Shown: positions 23,281-37,820, counted from the stretch's first letter. The stretch: 64,000 nucleotides of DNA from Ptiloglossa arizonensis (GCF_051014685.1 NC_135061.1:6186029-6250028); one strand, 5' to 3'. Notes: generated from the sequence alone by a model not told the origin. Translations and numbers: made by a program.

Positions 23281-24030
23281 TTACGTATGCCGCGCGTAAA
23301 CGGGGCCGCGGTATGCAAATGTGTACAAAGTGTCTGGAACATTTTGCCATCCGTTATTCCCTGGCTTATGAAAACCCACCAGCCTGGATACTAGTCGGAG
23401 GTGAGCTTTATCGCGTACATTTTGCGAAACAAGCCCGAAAACGTTCGATTCTGATGAACGGGGTGCGGCGATACCTGAGAGATTAGAAGTTGAGAGTCTG
23501 GGAAGGAAGGAAGGAAACTGGTTGGATTTCACGCGTTGCTATGCACACGCCAAATGTGGTATGCAAATATGTACAAAGTGCCTAGAACATTTTGCCATTG
23601 GTTATTCCTTGGCTTATGAAGACCTACCAGTCTGGATACAAGTTGTAGGTGATCTTTATCGAGTACCGTTCGACTCCAATAAACGGGGTAGCCATGAGAT
23701 TAGAAGTTGAAAGTCCAAGAAGGAAGGAAGGAAGCCAATAAGACTTCACACGTCGCCATACACACGTCAAACGCGGTACGCAAATGTGTACAAAGTGTCT
23801 GTAACGTTTTACCATGCGTTATTGGCCGATGAAAAGCCACCAGCCCGGATACAAGCAGTACGTTTCGCGAAACAAGCCCAAAACCGTTCGATTCTAGTAA
23901 ACGGGGTAGCCGCGAGCTTAGAAGTTGAAAGTCTAGAGGCGGTACGAAGGAAGGAAGGAAGCTGGTTGGATTTCACACGTCGCCACGCACACGTGAAACG
24001 CGGTATGCAAATGTGTACAAAGCGGCGGGA
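23281..24030. repeat. Tandem array, unit about 217-248 bp, just over 3 copies
   Basis: The anchor GGTATGCAAATGTGTACAAA begins at 23310, 23558, 23775 (as GGTACGC) and 24002. Each full unit also holds ACATTTTGCCAT or a variant, CACCAGCCTGGATA, ACGGGGT, GATTAGAAGTTGA and a GAAGGAAGGAAG run. Unit length varies through indels. Confidence 0.85.
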
Positions 24031-27000
24031 ACATTTCGCTCCGGTCCCCTTCTAACCCCCCCTCGCTGTCCCCCTCTCGGCGTTTCTCCTCTGCCTACCG
24101 TGTTTTCGTCTCTTTCCCTCGCGCTTTGCATCGCGCGCATGCACATACGCAAACACAAACACGTCCCTCTGTTCTCCGAGGAAGATACAGGGGCCACGTC
24201 CTAACCATCGCCCGACCCATCGACCGCCCTCTGTACCCCGTGCAACGCGACTGGTCTCTACCAGGCATTATGTTGCCCGCGGCACCGAGGCAACGAAAGT
24301 CGCCGTCTACGGCGTATGAATAAAATATTATTTTTCGCGCCGCGAAACACGTCCACGGCCGTTTGCACGGTCGACGCGACGCACCACCTCGGGACGTGGG
24401 GGGCGTCGAGTCGCCTCGTCTCGCCTCGTCTCGCCTAGCGTCGTTTACCGTGGACACGAGCGTCTGCACCTCCGGTTACGATTAAAGAGGACTTTATGCG
24501 GTGAAACAGCTACTAATTGGGTCACTTAGGCGGGAGTGATATACGAAAACTACGCCGTTGCGATGCACCTCGGCCCGCCGCGACCAAGACAATTAAACGG
24601 GGAATGTTTTCTAAACTTTTACGCCAACGGTGCGATACTCGTTAACGCCCATCGAACCAACGTCTTTCGCGTTGGGACCATCTTTTTTTGTTTCATGGCT
24701 CGAAGGACCAAATACCGTGTATATTTTTAAGCTTTAAACGAAGTAGTTTTTAGTTCTATTCGATCGATGTTAGCTATGTACCTACTGTAGAGACAGTTGG
24801 ATTGTTACTCGAGGAAGATATTTTCCTTTTGAACAGTTCTTTCTGAAATAATCGTTACCAGGAAGTTTTTCTACGAAGTAATAGAAGGCGAACGAAGATT
24901 GAGCATTTTACGTGCACCTTCGATTACGAGAATAGGGGTCGTGACTCCTGGGGAGAGAGGGAAGAATAGTTTTATTACAGAAAAGTGTTCGTAACCGAAA
25001 AAATTCTTTCGTATTACGACGACACGATCCACTCGGACTTTCAACGAGTTTACAAACAACGAAATTCCACAGCAGTCAGGTAACGAAACAACCGACCGTA
25101 ACATCGAAACCCCAGTTCGATGTGTACGGTAACAATTGACCGACCGACTCGTTAAATATCCCGTTACAATAAAAGACTTCCGTTGTACCTTGAAACAATT
25201 ATCGTGGAATCATAATATACCTAACGCGATTAACCGGTGAATTTTTCTACCAAAGCGTCGCTGGTAATTTCATCCCGTAGTAGCGTTCCTCGTTTTTCGT
25301 GAAGCAATCGTGATCGTAGACGCGACGAGGCAAGGAGGAGCCTCGCAGAAAGGGCAAATAACCTCGTTAGCTACGACTAATGGAAGACCCGCGAAAATTA
25401 TTGCTCAAACGTAGCGTATTTATCGCGTCTGCTATATCTCTCTGCGCACCCTACGCCTGTGCACCGTGTAATGTATTTTAAAAGCGTGCCTTGCGAGGGT
25501 GGCGTCAAAAGCCGATATAAAATATGATCAAATAAAGCGAGCGGGAATTAAATTTGCCGGGCTCTTTCTCCGCATCACGGCAGCCTCGCTCCGTGTAGGA
25601 AATTGCGTGAAAACCTTCGTTCCGCATACTCACGAACACCCCTAATTCACCGCCGCAAATCAACCCCGTTCGCTTTCGGATACACCTGTTTTTCGATGCT
25701 GCAAAAATTTGTATCGATCAATCGACGTCGCCCTTCGTGACCGTTTACATTTCGACAACACCATTGTACTGTAACTCTTCCGCGGTTAACGCATCCGTTT
25801 TCGTCACGTAACAATGGAACCAATTCAACGACACGGGGGAACACCTCGCCATCATCGAAACGTTTTTCACATCCTCTGTTCATTAATTGGAACTTTTCTA
25901 ACGCGAGTGCACAGCCGCGAAGTCGATGACTTGGTGGTAGACACTTTGGAAGCTCGTTGCGTGAGGAGTCGTCGGTCGTGAAGTTTGCGAGATACTCTTT
26001 GGAATGTCCACAAAGAGACTACAAAGTGTAAATAGTAGGTTGTTCGATAAGTTTTCTCGTTTTTGCCTATTGTAAAAGAATAGTGTGACGGTTTAACTTT
26101 GAACGAATTAATGTACGTACGAGTCGAGAGTGTTATTTCTAGAAAAATAAAACGACGAATCTAATAGAGCCATTTCTTATCGAACGATGAAACTTATCGA
26201 GCAACCTATTAGATGGTTTTAGAGTCGAGTCGAGGGATCCATTGTTACTCGAACAGGAGCGTTGATTTACAGTCGAAACCTTTTCGATTTAAGATCGTTT
26301 TCGACGATGAAAAGATTCTACGAAATTCGTACCTCGATGTAGAGGGTGTAGCTTCGATACGAGTAATTTAAATTTAGAATAATTTACCGCTATTATGGGA
26401 ACCATGGACCTGTGATGTCGAAGCCGGTGTAAATCGAGGTCGAAAATGTTCCGACGATGAATAATTCTTCTCGAAATAAGGGTTTGCTCGATTCGATTCA
26501 GAAACCGTAAGTTTTCGGTTTAAATTGAAAATATTTTTACCGATTATTCTACGTTTATTCAACGACGTGAGAAACTCGTCACTCGATGGACTAATTCGAA
26601 TCGTAATGTTATACACGTGGTATGAAATTTTATATTTAAATAAACGTATACAATTATTAATTTTTGGTATCGTTACACGTTTCACGATTATCGTGGGTCC
26701 ATACTTTGTAAGAAATATAACCGGTTGTAAGTTTTCAACTGTTGAGGAATGTCTCCTTAAAAAATACTAATCTGTAACATTTACTTACTCTTCAAATTAC
26801 CACCCTCATATTCGTACCACCGATCTCACAACACACCGTGCGACTGAAAGCACTAAAATTATTATCCAAATTTCGTTTACTTCTCGACTTACAACCCCCT
26901 TATTCGCGTCACGAATCGCACGACACACCGTACGATCAATTTACCCCCGAACAGGAGAAACGATCGTCGACGAAATCGGCAGAACCGAGCAAGACACTTT

Positions 27001-27719
27001 TGGTGTCCGTTCGGTCGTTTCGTACGTAGGCATTGGACAAAGCGTTTGGAATTCGGCGTTCGATCGATTCCTTGGTCGGTGGTCGTGGTTCCGTTTCTTC
27101 AATTAACACGACCGTTCGACGACGAAGACCGGTCGCGTTGAACGTGTCGTTGAAAAATTACAGAGATTTCGGGCAGTACGTATCCACCGGCGGGTTTTTT
27201 TCGAACCGTTAGCCGTTCCGGAGTCGTCGAAAGGATTTTCCTTTGGCCTTCGACGCTGGCTGAGTAGCAGCTCGTGAAAAGGGAGCAAAAACGATCGTCT
27301 CTACCGGTGTGCTAAACGCGAGCTCGTGCTAGTTCCACAGAGAGTCGGCGTCGGTACGCGAGAGTGCGCAACGAAGACGAGACGCGACGGAGGAAAAGAG
27401 AGACCACCAACAGACCGAGCCTGTGTGTACCGTAGAGCGTGTGTGCATGTATGTGGGTCCACGGGTGTGTGCTCGGCGAGGATGCCTGCATGGCAGGTTA
27501 ATACAGTACCGCGTAGAGTGGAGGGTGGCTGCTGATGTAATTTTTGCCCGTTTGATGTCTTTAATGGAATCAGGCGCGTATCTAGCAGGCGCCACTCAAT
27601 TTACAGGGTGCGACTAATGGCTGCCGAGAGGTAGACACGGACGGACCGACGAATGCTCCGTGCTTCGTTTGGTCACTCGGCTTGGCCCATACCTGTCATC
27701 CCGGACTACCTATTTCGAT
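24031..27719. other. Non-coding; CpG-rich blocks at about 24040-24480 and 27300-27640
   Basis: No gene is supported. The region includes a pentamer-rich run (TCGTCTCGCC repeated, about 24410-24437). The segment 27525-27640 is GC-balanced and complex in composition and could be a conserved non-coding element, which is untested. Confidence 0.4.
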
Positions 27720-28240
27720 TCTCTTGCGCTTTAAATACATCCCGCTCGTTCGCGCGACGCGTTACTCTCGTCTTCTCGCTACGTCCGACGTTTTTTCCAC
27801 GAAAACGAATGCATTCGTTATCAAATTCCCTCCTCGACGTATTTTCATCGGTCTGGTGTACCGGAATGTACGTGTGCACTTCTTTTGAGTAATTTGTAAG
27901 GAACTTAAGGATGCGTAACTTGAAAACGAACACGAAGAAATATCGTACGGATGATTTTGTGAACGCAGAGACAATAAAACGGGGTATCTATGGACGAGCG
28001 CTACGTTTTTCTTGTCTTCTCGCTATGTCCGACATTTTTTGTACGAAAACGAATGCATTCCTTATTAAATTCCTTCCTCGACGTATTTTTATCGATGAAG
28101 TGTACCGAAATGTACGTCTGTACTTCTTTTGGGTAATTTGTAAGGAACTTAAGGATGCGTAACTTGAAAACGAGCACGAAGAAATATCGTACGAACGATT
28201 TTACGAACGCGAAGAAACGATAAAACGGGGTATCGATAAA
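27720..28240. repeat. Tandem duplication, period about 244 bp, two copies
   Basis: TCTTCTCGCTACGTCCGAC at 27771 recurs at 28015 as TCTTCTCGCTATGTCCGAC. Shared blocks include ACGAAAACGAATGCATTC, CCTCGACGTATTTT, AATTTGTAAGGAACTTAAGG and AATAAAACGGGGTATC. Identity is high (over 85% by eye). Confidence 0.88.
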
Positions 28241-28748
28241 CGTGAGTTATCGATTCGAATACACGTTTAATGGTAATCGAGGTAGACGATGGAAACGAAA
28301 TCTTTCGGTCTCGATAAAATTTCGGAAGGTTTACGATAAATTTAAGATTCGACGTTGCTTCGAGTGTTATTCAAATTTAAAAGTTGTTCGAAGTTTTGAG
28401 CAGTCTTGGAACTTTTGAGTGTCTCGAGTCCATCATGGAAATAACGATTATGGTATGACTCGAAGTTTTAAGTGTTTCGGTTCAAAGTTTGAACTTTGAA
28501 TGGTATCATTGATATTAAATATTTTCAACTGTTTTAAATGCGTCAAGATTACTTATCTTTGCACTTCGCGTTATCTACGGGTATTGCACTAGGCGTGTTA
28601 CGTACATTGGGTATAATTTTATCCGAGTGAAGAATAATGAATAAGAACAACGAACGAGGAATGTTAACATTTCAATTTTTTATCAGTATCTAAGCTTATT
28701 CTTCAATTTATCCTAAAAAGTTTCACAATACTTATACCCTAACAGTTC

Positions 28749-28781
<33 letters not shown>

Positions 28782-29593
28782 CAGTATCGACGATGAAAAG
28801 TAATCGTAATAACAGTTCATTTTTCAAACTTAAAATCAACTTGAAAAATTACATTACTTATCTCTGTTCGTCCACGTAGGTGAAAGCATTGCAAAGATTG
28901 CAACTCGTTTACAATAATCCACACACGTTGTCACTTGTATATCCGTGATCGTGTACTTCGTGCGTTTTAATCCGTTGCGTGTATCTGTGAAACCACGTGT
29001 AGAGTCTTAACAGCGTAAAGAAAGTCCTGCAGACAGTTCGTAAAATATATTATGTTCGGCTCATCATCGCGCTATTCTTCGCGTGCGATCGCGCGGAATG
29101 ATAGGACAGCAACGAGTGAGTGTATTTAGTCGAACGCTTCGACCTAAATGTTTGACATTAGCGAACGGCATGGGTGCGAGCGGGGGTAGGTGCCCTTTCG
29201 CCCCCAGCGAAACGTCCCTGCCCTCGAAATGCGTTTTCACGCCAATTTGTCTCTCCGGAAGCTTTCACGAGTCTTTACGCTTCCCTCTCGATGGTCGCGT
29301 TTCTGGATGTAACCACGCACAAGCGCAACATTTTGTCGTCTGCCGTGTAAACGCGTGGACGATGGCGCCGAATGGATCCCCGCGAGAACGAAATCGACAA
29401 TTTAAAGATCGTCACTGTGTCCCTCTGTCCTTTCGTGACTTTTTTCTTTTTTTTTTCCCCCCCTTTTTTTATTCGGTTTGCACTCGATTTTTCTCGTTTC
29501 GTTGCTCGCATCGTTGGAAAATTTAACGCACAACGGGAAATCGAAGTTTTGTGCAACTTTCTCAACGTTTTCCTTTCGAGAGACTGCCGATGT
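28241..29593. other. Non-coding
   Basis: No gene is supported. It contains an AAT microsatellite and a pyrimidine tract at 29439-29470. The 147-codon frame at 29083-29526 ends in a poly-pyrimidine-encoded run and is not convincing. Confidence 0.5.
28749..28781. repeat. (AAT)n microsatellite
   Basis: About 11 perfect AAT/TAA units. Confidence 0.95.
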
Positions 29594-30052
29594 ACAGTAA
29601 TTCCCCGCTTTCAAGTAACAATTTTACATCGTATTCGAGTGACAGACTCGGTACTGCTACTGTTAGTAGGTTTCGTTTGTGCAATTTTTTGTAAGTGCAC
29701 TATTTTTTCAATTGGCTACCAATATACAGTGATTCCCCGTTTTCGAGTAATAATTTTCACCCCGGATTCAAGTGACAGAATTGGTGATTATCACTGTTGG
29801 TAGGTAACGTTAGTAGATTTCGTTCGTGCAATTTTTTGTAAATGAACTGTTCTCTCAATAAGCTACCAATACATGGCGATTCCCGCTTTCAAGTAACAAT
29901 TTTACATCGGATTCGAGTAACAGAATCGGTACCGCTACTGTCAGTAGGTTTTGTCTGTACCACTTTCCGTAGGTACACTATTTCTCCAATAGGCTGCCAA
30001 TGTACAGTGATTCCCCGCTTTCGAGTAACAATTATCACCCCGGATTCAAATG
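29594..30052. repeat. Tandem array, unit about 132-145 bp, 3.4 copies
   Basis: ACAGTGATTCCCCGCTTTC or variants begins at 29594, 29726, 29871 and 30004. Each is followed by AAGTAACAATTTTACATCG or TCACCCCGGATTC, AGTGACAGA and CACTGTTxGTAGGT. Copies 1 and 3 resemble each other more than copy 2, suggesting a higher-order two-unit repeat. Confidence 0.85.
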
Positions 30053-30059
30053 ATTTTAA

Positions 30060-33000
30060 AACGTATTTACACTACATTAAAATCACCAATTTCAACTACA
30101 AAGCTAACGACGGTATCGTAGGTAATCTCAGCGTTCTCGTTCGCGATAATAAAGCGTATATGTGATCCGAACGGAAAGGTTTCGCTTCTCAAAAGACGAA
30201 TCTCGGGCAGAGCGGATAGAAGATCGGTTTGCGTAGGCTAATCGCATTAATCGCGCGAAACCACAACGGTTGCTTAATATTACAGATACACCGTATTGAA
30301 TAAGGATGATAGGTCCGTCGAGTGAAACCCGCGATTCGACGGGTGGCGCGTGTGTATAATAACGAGTGGAAACCCGGAGGAGCTTTATTTCCCTCGGGAG
30401 CTTAAAAGGCCGCTCGAAGCCTATTCGGCGAGGCGAGTAAGAGCAAAGACGCGGAAGATCATATCGAAGCAGATAATTGGTCGGTGATCCTCTCTCGAAA
30501 CCCCGAGTGTCTCGCTCCGTTCCTCGCGACTATCGACTTTCGACTCGTTCCATCGGTCGAGGGGGAGGTAAAGGGGGAACACCAGAAATCCATGGATTGC
30601 TTTAATTAAAAGCAATCTAAGGAACGGTAGGTTTTTTTTCTTCTTTTCTTTTCTTTTTTACGCGCCGTGGAACAAAATTGCTTCAAATCTGATTACCCAC
30701 TGTCGGACCACGTTTCAAGCGCGCGCTGTTTGATATTAAAAAGGTTCCCCGTAAGAACAGGAGGATTGTTTTAATCATTGCCCATTTTTCCATCAAGTGG
30801 AGCCTGTTCTTTAAACAATTTTCAAGATCGATTATTTTTTCACGGAGCACCGATGGCGTTTCCAAGACGGTTCGATTTCTTCTTTCGTATATCGTGACTT
30901 TGTCAGAACACGATGTTTCGTATTTAAGATATTTCTTACTCGATATTAAATGGTAACAAATACGATCGATAAATATCGTAGAATCTATTTCGTAAATTCG
31001 AGAACAACGAGAGATCTTCGCAAGGAAGTAATTCCATTCGAATTAAGTAAACAATTCGAATTTAAATATTTAAACAGAGTTTAATATAAAATATAATAAT
31101 AAAAAGTATATTTAATGCCCGTTATAATTAGTATCGTACGCGATACAAATATTTCTTGCACTTTGATTTCCTTCGGTGGACCTTTTCCACGCATTTCGTT
31201 CCATCGAACAAGAACGTAATCGTCTTTATCGATTCATCGACGAACGACCTTCCAGCTTCTTTTTGTCCACGGCAAACTCTCTTCTCTATTTCCTCGACGA
31301 CCTTTCCAACCTTTCCCCGCGTTACGAGCGAAATTTTTCTCTACTCGGCGCGGTCAAAGTGCCAGTTTTGATCACTATCTGCTTGCGTTATCCACCGACA
31401 CCACGGCATTGCTTACGAGCTTCTTTCTTTCTCCTCCTTTCGATTTGACGAGCTTTCGACGTTACAACTCGACCGCCGAGACGAGGCCTGTAATCACCAA
31501 CCAATGCCGCCTTCATCGTAGAACGTCATCGTACACCGTACCTCGCGCCGTGCAATACCCACGCCGCGACAACACTCCATTCAGAGACGAATTTTAATAA
31601 TTACATCAATAATTGCCTTGTTTTTAACCCTCGTGTGCCAACTTTCTCATAGAATCTGCATTGAAATCTCTCTTAACGCATCGCCCCGTCATTTGTGAAT
31701 GGCGGCTGAATTTTAATTTACGCGCAGAGTTACTTACAATATCGAAATTTTAATACTTAGACATTTTTAAGCGGGGGATATGGAAACATTGATCTGAAAT
31801 ATTACGTTTTACGAAATAATTATCAATGGCGCACAATAATTTCGCGAGTCGTCGACGAGAATAACAAACTATAATTCTTTGTTCTCGGTACAGACATTGC
31901 GTATTTATTATTAATTTCAATGTTCAAAATAACTTGAATCTACTACAGGCATGTATCCTATTTCTGAAGAGGTTAACCACTCTTTTACCCACTTCTACGG
32001 ATTGTTTGTTTCCTGTGTTCATCTCTTCCCTAACTTCCAAACCCATTAACATATCAAAAATGTTGCCATGTTAATCGCAAATTCTTGTTTGCAACTACGG
32101 TGGAAACTTCTTCGATATACCTCGATAACATAACCTCTTCTACGTACTTCTACGAAAATCCCCGTACGTTTCCCGTGTTGTACATTGCGTTCGTTTACAT
32201 TCGTAAATAGAAAACGAAACGGAACGATACACGATAACGCTCGGTTCTACGGTACTCCAGCGAGTCGAAAAAGTCAGGAAGACAGGAACGAGCGAAAGAA
32301 GGGATCGTATCGTCGGTGAGAAAGAGAAGTGGCCCTGGCGAAGAAGAAGTAAACGAGAACCGACCGAACCGGAGTAGTAGGAGGACCCCGCGGAGGATAA
32401 ACCCCGCGTTAGAGGGGATGAAGAGAAAAGACGAACCGAAGACCGAAAGAAAGCAAGAAGAACGATGAAGGGAGGCGCGGGATTCGAGACTCGGAGCAGG
32501 CAGGATAAATAAACGCAGCGCGCCGCCCTCTCATCTCGAACACCTCTATTTCGCCGCTATTTGAGACGCAAGTCATCCTACGTTTCTGACCATCGATGCG
32601 ACGAAGAAAAAGAGACGCACGGCCACGGAGGGACAGGGGGAAGAGAAAATTAAGAGGGGCAGGAGAACCACCTTCTTCACCTTTCGTTACCAGCTATGGC
32701 TGCTCGTCATTAACCTTTTCCAACGATGATATCGACGGTCTGTTACGCGTGCATGCACCGCACACCGCCGGCCATAAGTCACCGAACGCTCGCTACTCCG
32801 GTTTAGGAAATGCAAATGGACGGTTATCGAGCCGCGATTTTACACGGGACATTTAACGAATTTTGTTAATTACACCTTCTTCGATCCGTACGTGGAAAAT
32901 TCGATTTAATTTTTTCTTAACAGTCTGTAAAAAGATTTTTTGACAGTAGAACTTTCATTTATTTTTCTTTTTAGTATTCTGATGTATGAACATATTTCAG

Positions 33001-36000
33001 TTTTCCAATCGTAGGAGGAAACTCCAATGTATTTTCTTACTTATTAAGAAGTATGCAGATATTTTATACAGATATCTAAGTTTTTTAATTGCGGTTCATT
33101 TTCGAACACTAAAATAAATTTCCTGGATAAAATTATCTAATATTGAACCATTATTACGAGGCGAACAGATCGACGAAAAGATAATTTAAAATTGTTCGCT
33201 AATTCTTCGATGAAATTCCTAAGATGCAGTACTTCCTCTATGATGTAACGAATTAATAGGTGTTTCGTTTTGTATTTCCAATTCGTTCTTGTTCTATATT
33301 TACCATGTGTTCGATGATATACGAACGAGAGTATACTTTTACCAGAGCACGATTTCGATGAATTAGGATTCGATGGAGCCTCGCTCGGACGTTTGTCCAA
33401 GTAAACGTAACGAGTGCCCTCTCGTTAACCAACTCTGCGCTGTATAATGATGTGTGAAATGAAGGTGGACGATCGCGATCGTGCAACAGCGATTTCACTC
33501 GGTGTTAGAGTTGACCTCGAGACCTGCTTTCAATTTCTACGCGGTGTTGTGAAAGGACTTAAGGAAATTCATCGGTGAAAGGGAACAAAGAATGGATTCC
33601 GGTAACACAGTAGAACCCTTATTATCTCGACAGTTTTTTTTTTCTATTTTTTTTTTCTCTTTTTTTTTTAACAGAACGACCTGTATCCTGTCATCTATAA
33701 AGAGCGTACAATGGATCCATTATTCGAGACTCTGTTATGCAAACATCGCGCTGTTCGAATGTTTTATTATCTAAACGGAGCATGTCGAGTATCTCGTCCC
33801 TCGTTAAAATTTAGATTCCAGTAATTTCGAACGCGATTCACCGTGAATAATAATGACACCGAACCGGTATTGTGCAGAGCGGTAGTGTCAAACACACGGT
33901 CGGAAATACGAAAGTTGATTTCGTTCAGATAATTATTAACCAGAATCGCGAAGAATTGCGCAATAGTGGCACGATTTGAAGAATTGCGATTCAAACGTGG
34001 AATAGTTATTATTTGAATTTGAAAATCGATTCGAAGGATTCGAGGAGTGTGAAAATTATTTTCCCTTTTAAACACACTTAAAAGAGATCAACCAGTGAAC
34101 ATTCGACACTCGTACAACACCAATTCCACAAAGATAAAATAATTTCAAATAAAAACTGCCAAGTTTCTAGTAAAAAAAGAAACACTAACTCTCTTATATC
34201 CAATGTATCAATATTAAAATTTGTAATTGTAATCAATCGTCAAATGTAAGCTTCTCGAATCGCTGATATTGTTCCAAGATACTCGTCTTTTGCCACACGG
34301 TCTCATCTTCTCAAATGAGACATTCTCATGAACAAAATCGTATTCGATGGTTCCATGTACGAGTTTCGCATCACTGGCGTATAGTTAATCGTAAAAACTA
34401 TATTAGATACAAAATAGTTGGATAGAATAGATAGAATTGGAAATCGAGGAGTGGGAAAAGAAGAAAAGCGAGACGAGTGAATAATTCGAAAGGTCCCGGA
34501 GAAGAGGAACGCGGTTGCATCGCGCGTTAGAAGATTATTCGAGGAAGAGGGCAACGGTGATCTTTGCTCGTTCCGCGCTGTACCATACGTTAAACGTGTG
34601 GCGCATTAAAATCATAGATGGTCGAAATTCGGCTTTTATCGTTCACCGCGGCGCGGTCCGTGGGTCTCGTATCGGTGTTCAGCATTTGGAATACGATTCG
34701 GTTGCCGGCAAGTCGAAAAAGAACGAGTCACCCTGCGGTGGAGCCGGTATCGCTCGTCGCCGCAGTCGGTAAGGCCGTATTCCGGCTCTCTCACCGGCAA
34801 CAATAGGCCAATAGCGAGCCGATAATGAGCGACCATTGTCACGGAGCTGTACCCACACACGGGGATCAGTCACGACCCCCGTGAGAGACCGAGCGTCATT
34901 ACAGGTAATCGCGCAAATCACGCGCGAAACGCCCTATGTGGCACGATCCAGAAAATCGCCCGATCCTCGACGAGTTACGCGTCCTTCGCCGAAACGATAC
35001 GATTTACACCAACGCCTTTCGCGGTATCGTTTCTATCCTTTCCGATCTATCCGTTTCTCGTTTTTACATGCACGATCGACCGAGAATTATACGTCAAGTT
35101 TCAACTCGTCGAAGCGTTGATATCGTTCCGAGACGATTGTTTTTCGAGCCGTAGGAACGCGGGTTCTCCAAAACTGGATTCGATGGTCCGTGTTCTATTA
35201 TATCTGAGAACGATGCGCGAGCAGTAGTAATTTGACCGAAAATCGAAGAACGTTTACTTCCTCGGTAGAGATCGATAAGTATTTGACAAGAGTAAATTAT
35301 TTGAGATAGAAATCATTCAACGAAAAAATAGCTCGTCAACGACTATTAACAGGTACCTATGTTAATTTCAGGCTTGAGTTACAGAAGACGTCTGGAAATT
35401 AAGTAACAGAATTTTGAGTTTGAGAAAATATTTTTATAAAAAGAAACTTACACCAATTAAGAGAGAAAAGTAACTATTTTTATACATAATTTAAAATTGG
35501 AATTGCACTTTAAGTGAAAAGTATAGACGCACACTTACAATTGTCTTTTAGCGTTGGAACCTTGGATCACGATCGTAACTTTTACAGTCATCGATTCACG
35601 CGCGATTCTTTGTAAATCTGCAGGACCTGTCGCACAATTTCGTCAGCGGTAATTGTTACAGCTGTATCTATTTATAATACACTTTTTTTTCTTGTACGTC
35701 CCGTTCTGTCCCTTCGTTACGAATACAACTTCAATCGTGGAAGCAATTTCGACTATTGTACAACTTATCTCGAATCTCGAGCATTTAGGGGTTGCCCGAG
35801 GAAAGTACAGTGGAGCCGGGAAAGTTAGGAAATTAGCAAAGCCGAATGGAACGTTTCTTTTCCGTTAGTGAAATGAGGTTTGTTTGGTGGGTCGCGTCTT
35901 TTAGATTTTAGGGACGATTTATTGTTCTCTAAAGCCGATTATGCGCGGCTTTAATCCGAAAGGTTCCGAGTGCGGGTCATACTTTATCACGAAGCTGGAA

Positions 36001-37810
36001 CCTGCCGCTTCGAGGCTGTGAAATTTGCGACAGGTACCGTCACGTGACCTTTCGATACTTGTTCGCATTACAAACATCTTAGCCACTGTCTATGCCGATT
36101 CGACAGGTGCTTCCCGGTCGTTACTCCAGATTTACGTCGAAAATTTCAACCCTTCGAAATTCTTCAATGGATTTCCTTGGAACGCGTACTTATAACTGTT
36201 CACTTTCGGAAATATTCATTCCTTCGACGAGAAATCGTGCCGTACTTTTGCAACGGCTTTGTTATTTATCAAGATTTTCCTTTATCGTAAAATAACATAC
36301 GCTTCGGTGGAAATTATAATATTAATTCATTTTTTCGCAATATTATTTTTATTAATGATTTTTCTTCTCGAATGAACAATTCTTTCACTTTAAATTCGCA
36401 TACTTAACGTGACAAATATGTACTAATATTGCACTATTTGGTATTTCTATTTAAACACCGATAAAAATGTTATTGTTAGTTTGCAAAGGAACTAAACCGA
36501 AATTGAGAAATTATACTTGATTTTGTGAAAGTATTAGAATCGTCTACCATTGAACTTCATTATCATTTAGGTTTCCGTTTAATACTCTTATTGTCGATCA
36601 TTTGTTCAATTATGCATACAAAAAGAAGTTGAAAGCTACAAATCTGAATATTATTGCGCAACTTCTTACAGTTTCACCGATGTTAAATATTAAAAGCACT
36701 CGTAGAAAATCGTATTCTGTTTCGTTTAATCTTTCAACGAAGAAACTTACAACCAATCAACTATAATCGTTCCACCTCTAACCTCTAGAAACTTTAAACC
36801 GAATATTTTTCAAACTCAACATCCTTTTCGATCTCCCTTAGTTTTCGAGACGTTTAACTATAGATATCCCCAGCCACGAGAGTAGATTCCGTTCCTCGAA
36901 CGTAAATATCGAAAAAAAGGACACACATGGAATATTTATTAACCTTACGTACCACGAGTTTCTCAAGAAAACGAAAGATGATCAATGTTCCTTACCAGTT
37001 TCCCCAACTGTTCACCACGATGTTCCATCTACCCAAACGACAAGTTTTTCGCGATAATACGCCTCGGGATCCATCTTTAAACACGGTAGCCCCCCCGGTC
37101 TTTCCAACCGATTAACATTCGTTCGTTTCGGGGAGCAGCTTCGCGTCGAAAAACCAAGAAAAATAATTTCCCCGTCCGATCGGGGCCGACGTGGCCTGTC
37201 CCTGTAACCTCCCTCTTCGCTAACCCCTTGACGCCTCCGCCCTGGCTGGTGCAGCCAGAAAAGCAAGCAGAAAACGTAGGCAGAAAGCTGAAACCCGATG
37301 GGCGCAGCCAGGACGCGCTAAAACATGCAAAATCATGCAAATTGCGTTCGTTCGAACACCCTCCTCCAGCTCCAGCTACATCGGGTTCCTCCGCGTTTTA
37401 CCGATCCCGTTCGTCTCTCTCGGTCACCTTTTTTCTTTCCCACTTGGTTCCACGCGGTCTCTTTTTCTCCGTTTTTCCTCGGCCCTGTCTGTCTTTCTTC
37501 TGCTTCTTCGTCCCCGCAGCGGCACCGGCGGAGCCCTCTCTTCTTCGCAGCCCCTCGTGCGAGTGCCAGCGTCAAAAATGTTTCGACGATTGCGTGCCAC
37601 GGCGTTTGTTCCTTTATTTTTGCCGAGGGGTGGAATACCAGCCTGGGCGGGGCCGCTGCCCCCGGGACACAAAGGGGGGTGAAACTTCGCCCGCCATATT
37701 TACGTCTCTGCCGAGTGGGAAACGAAAAAAGTCCGGAAAATCGTTGTTGAGGTATTCAAACCTTTTTCCATTCTTGGCTCTCGTCGCGAACGGGGAACGA
37801 CCATGCTCCT
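30060..37810. other. Long non-coding stretch with CpG-rich blocks
   Basis: No gene is supported. CpG-rich blocks lie at about 32270-32860, 34490-35150 and 37080-37760, and a poly-pyrimidine tract at 33630-33671. The longest uninterrupted frame of the window (37228-37917, 229 codons) lies here, but other phases on both strands are open over the same bases and it has no recognisable domain. Confidence 0.45.
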
Positions 37811-37820
37811 GGCGAACGCT

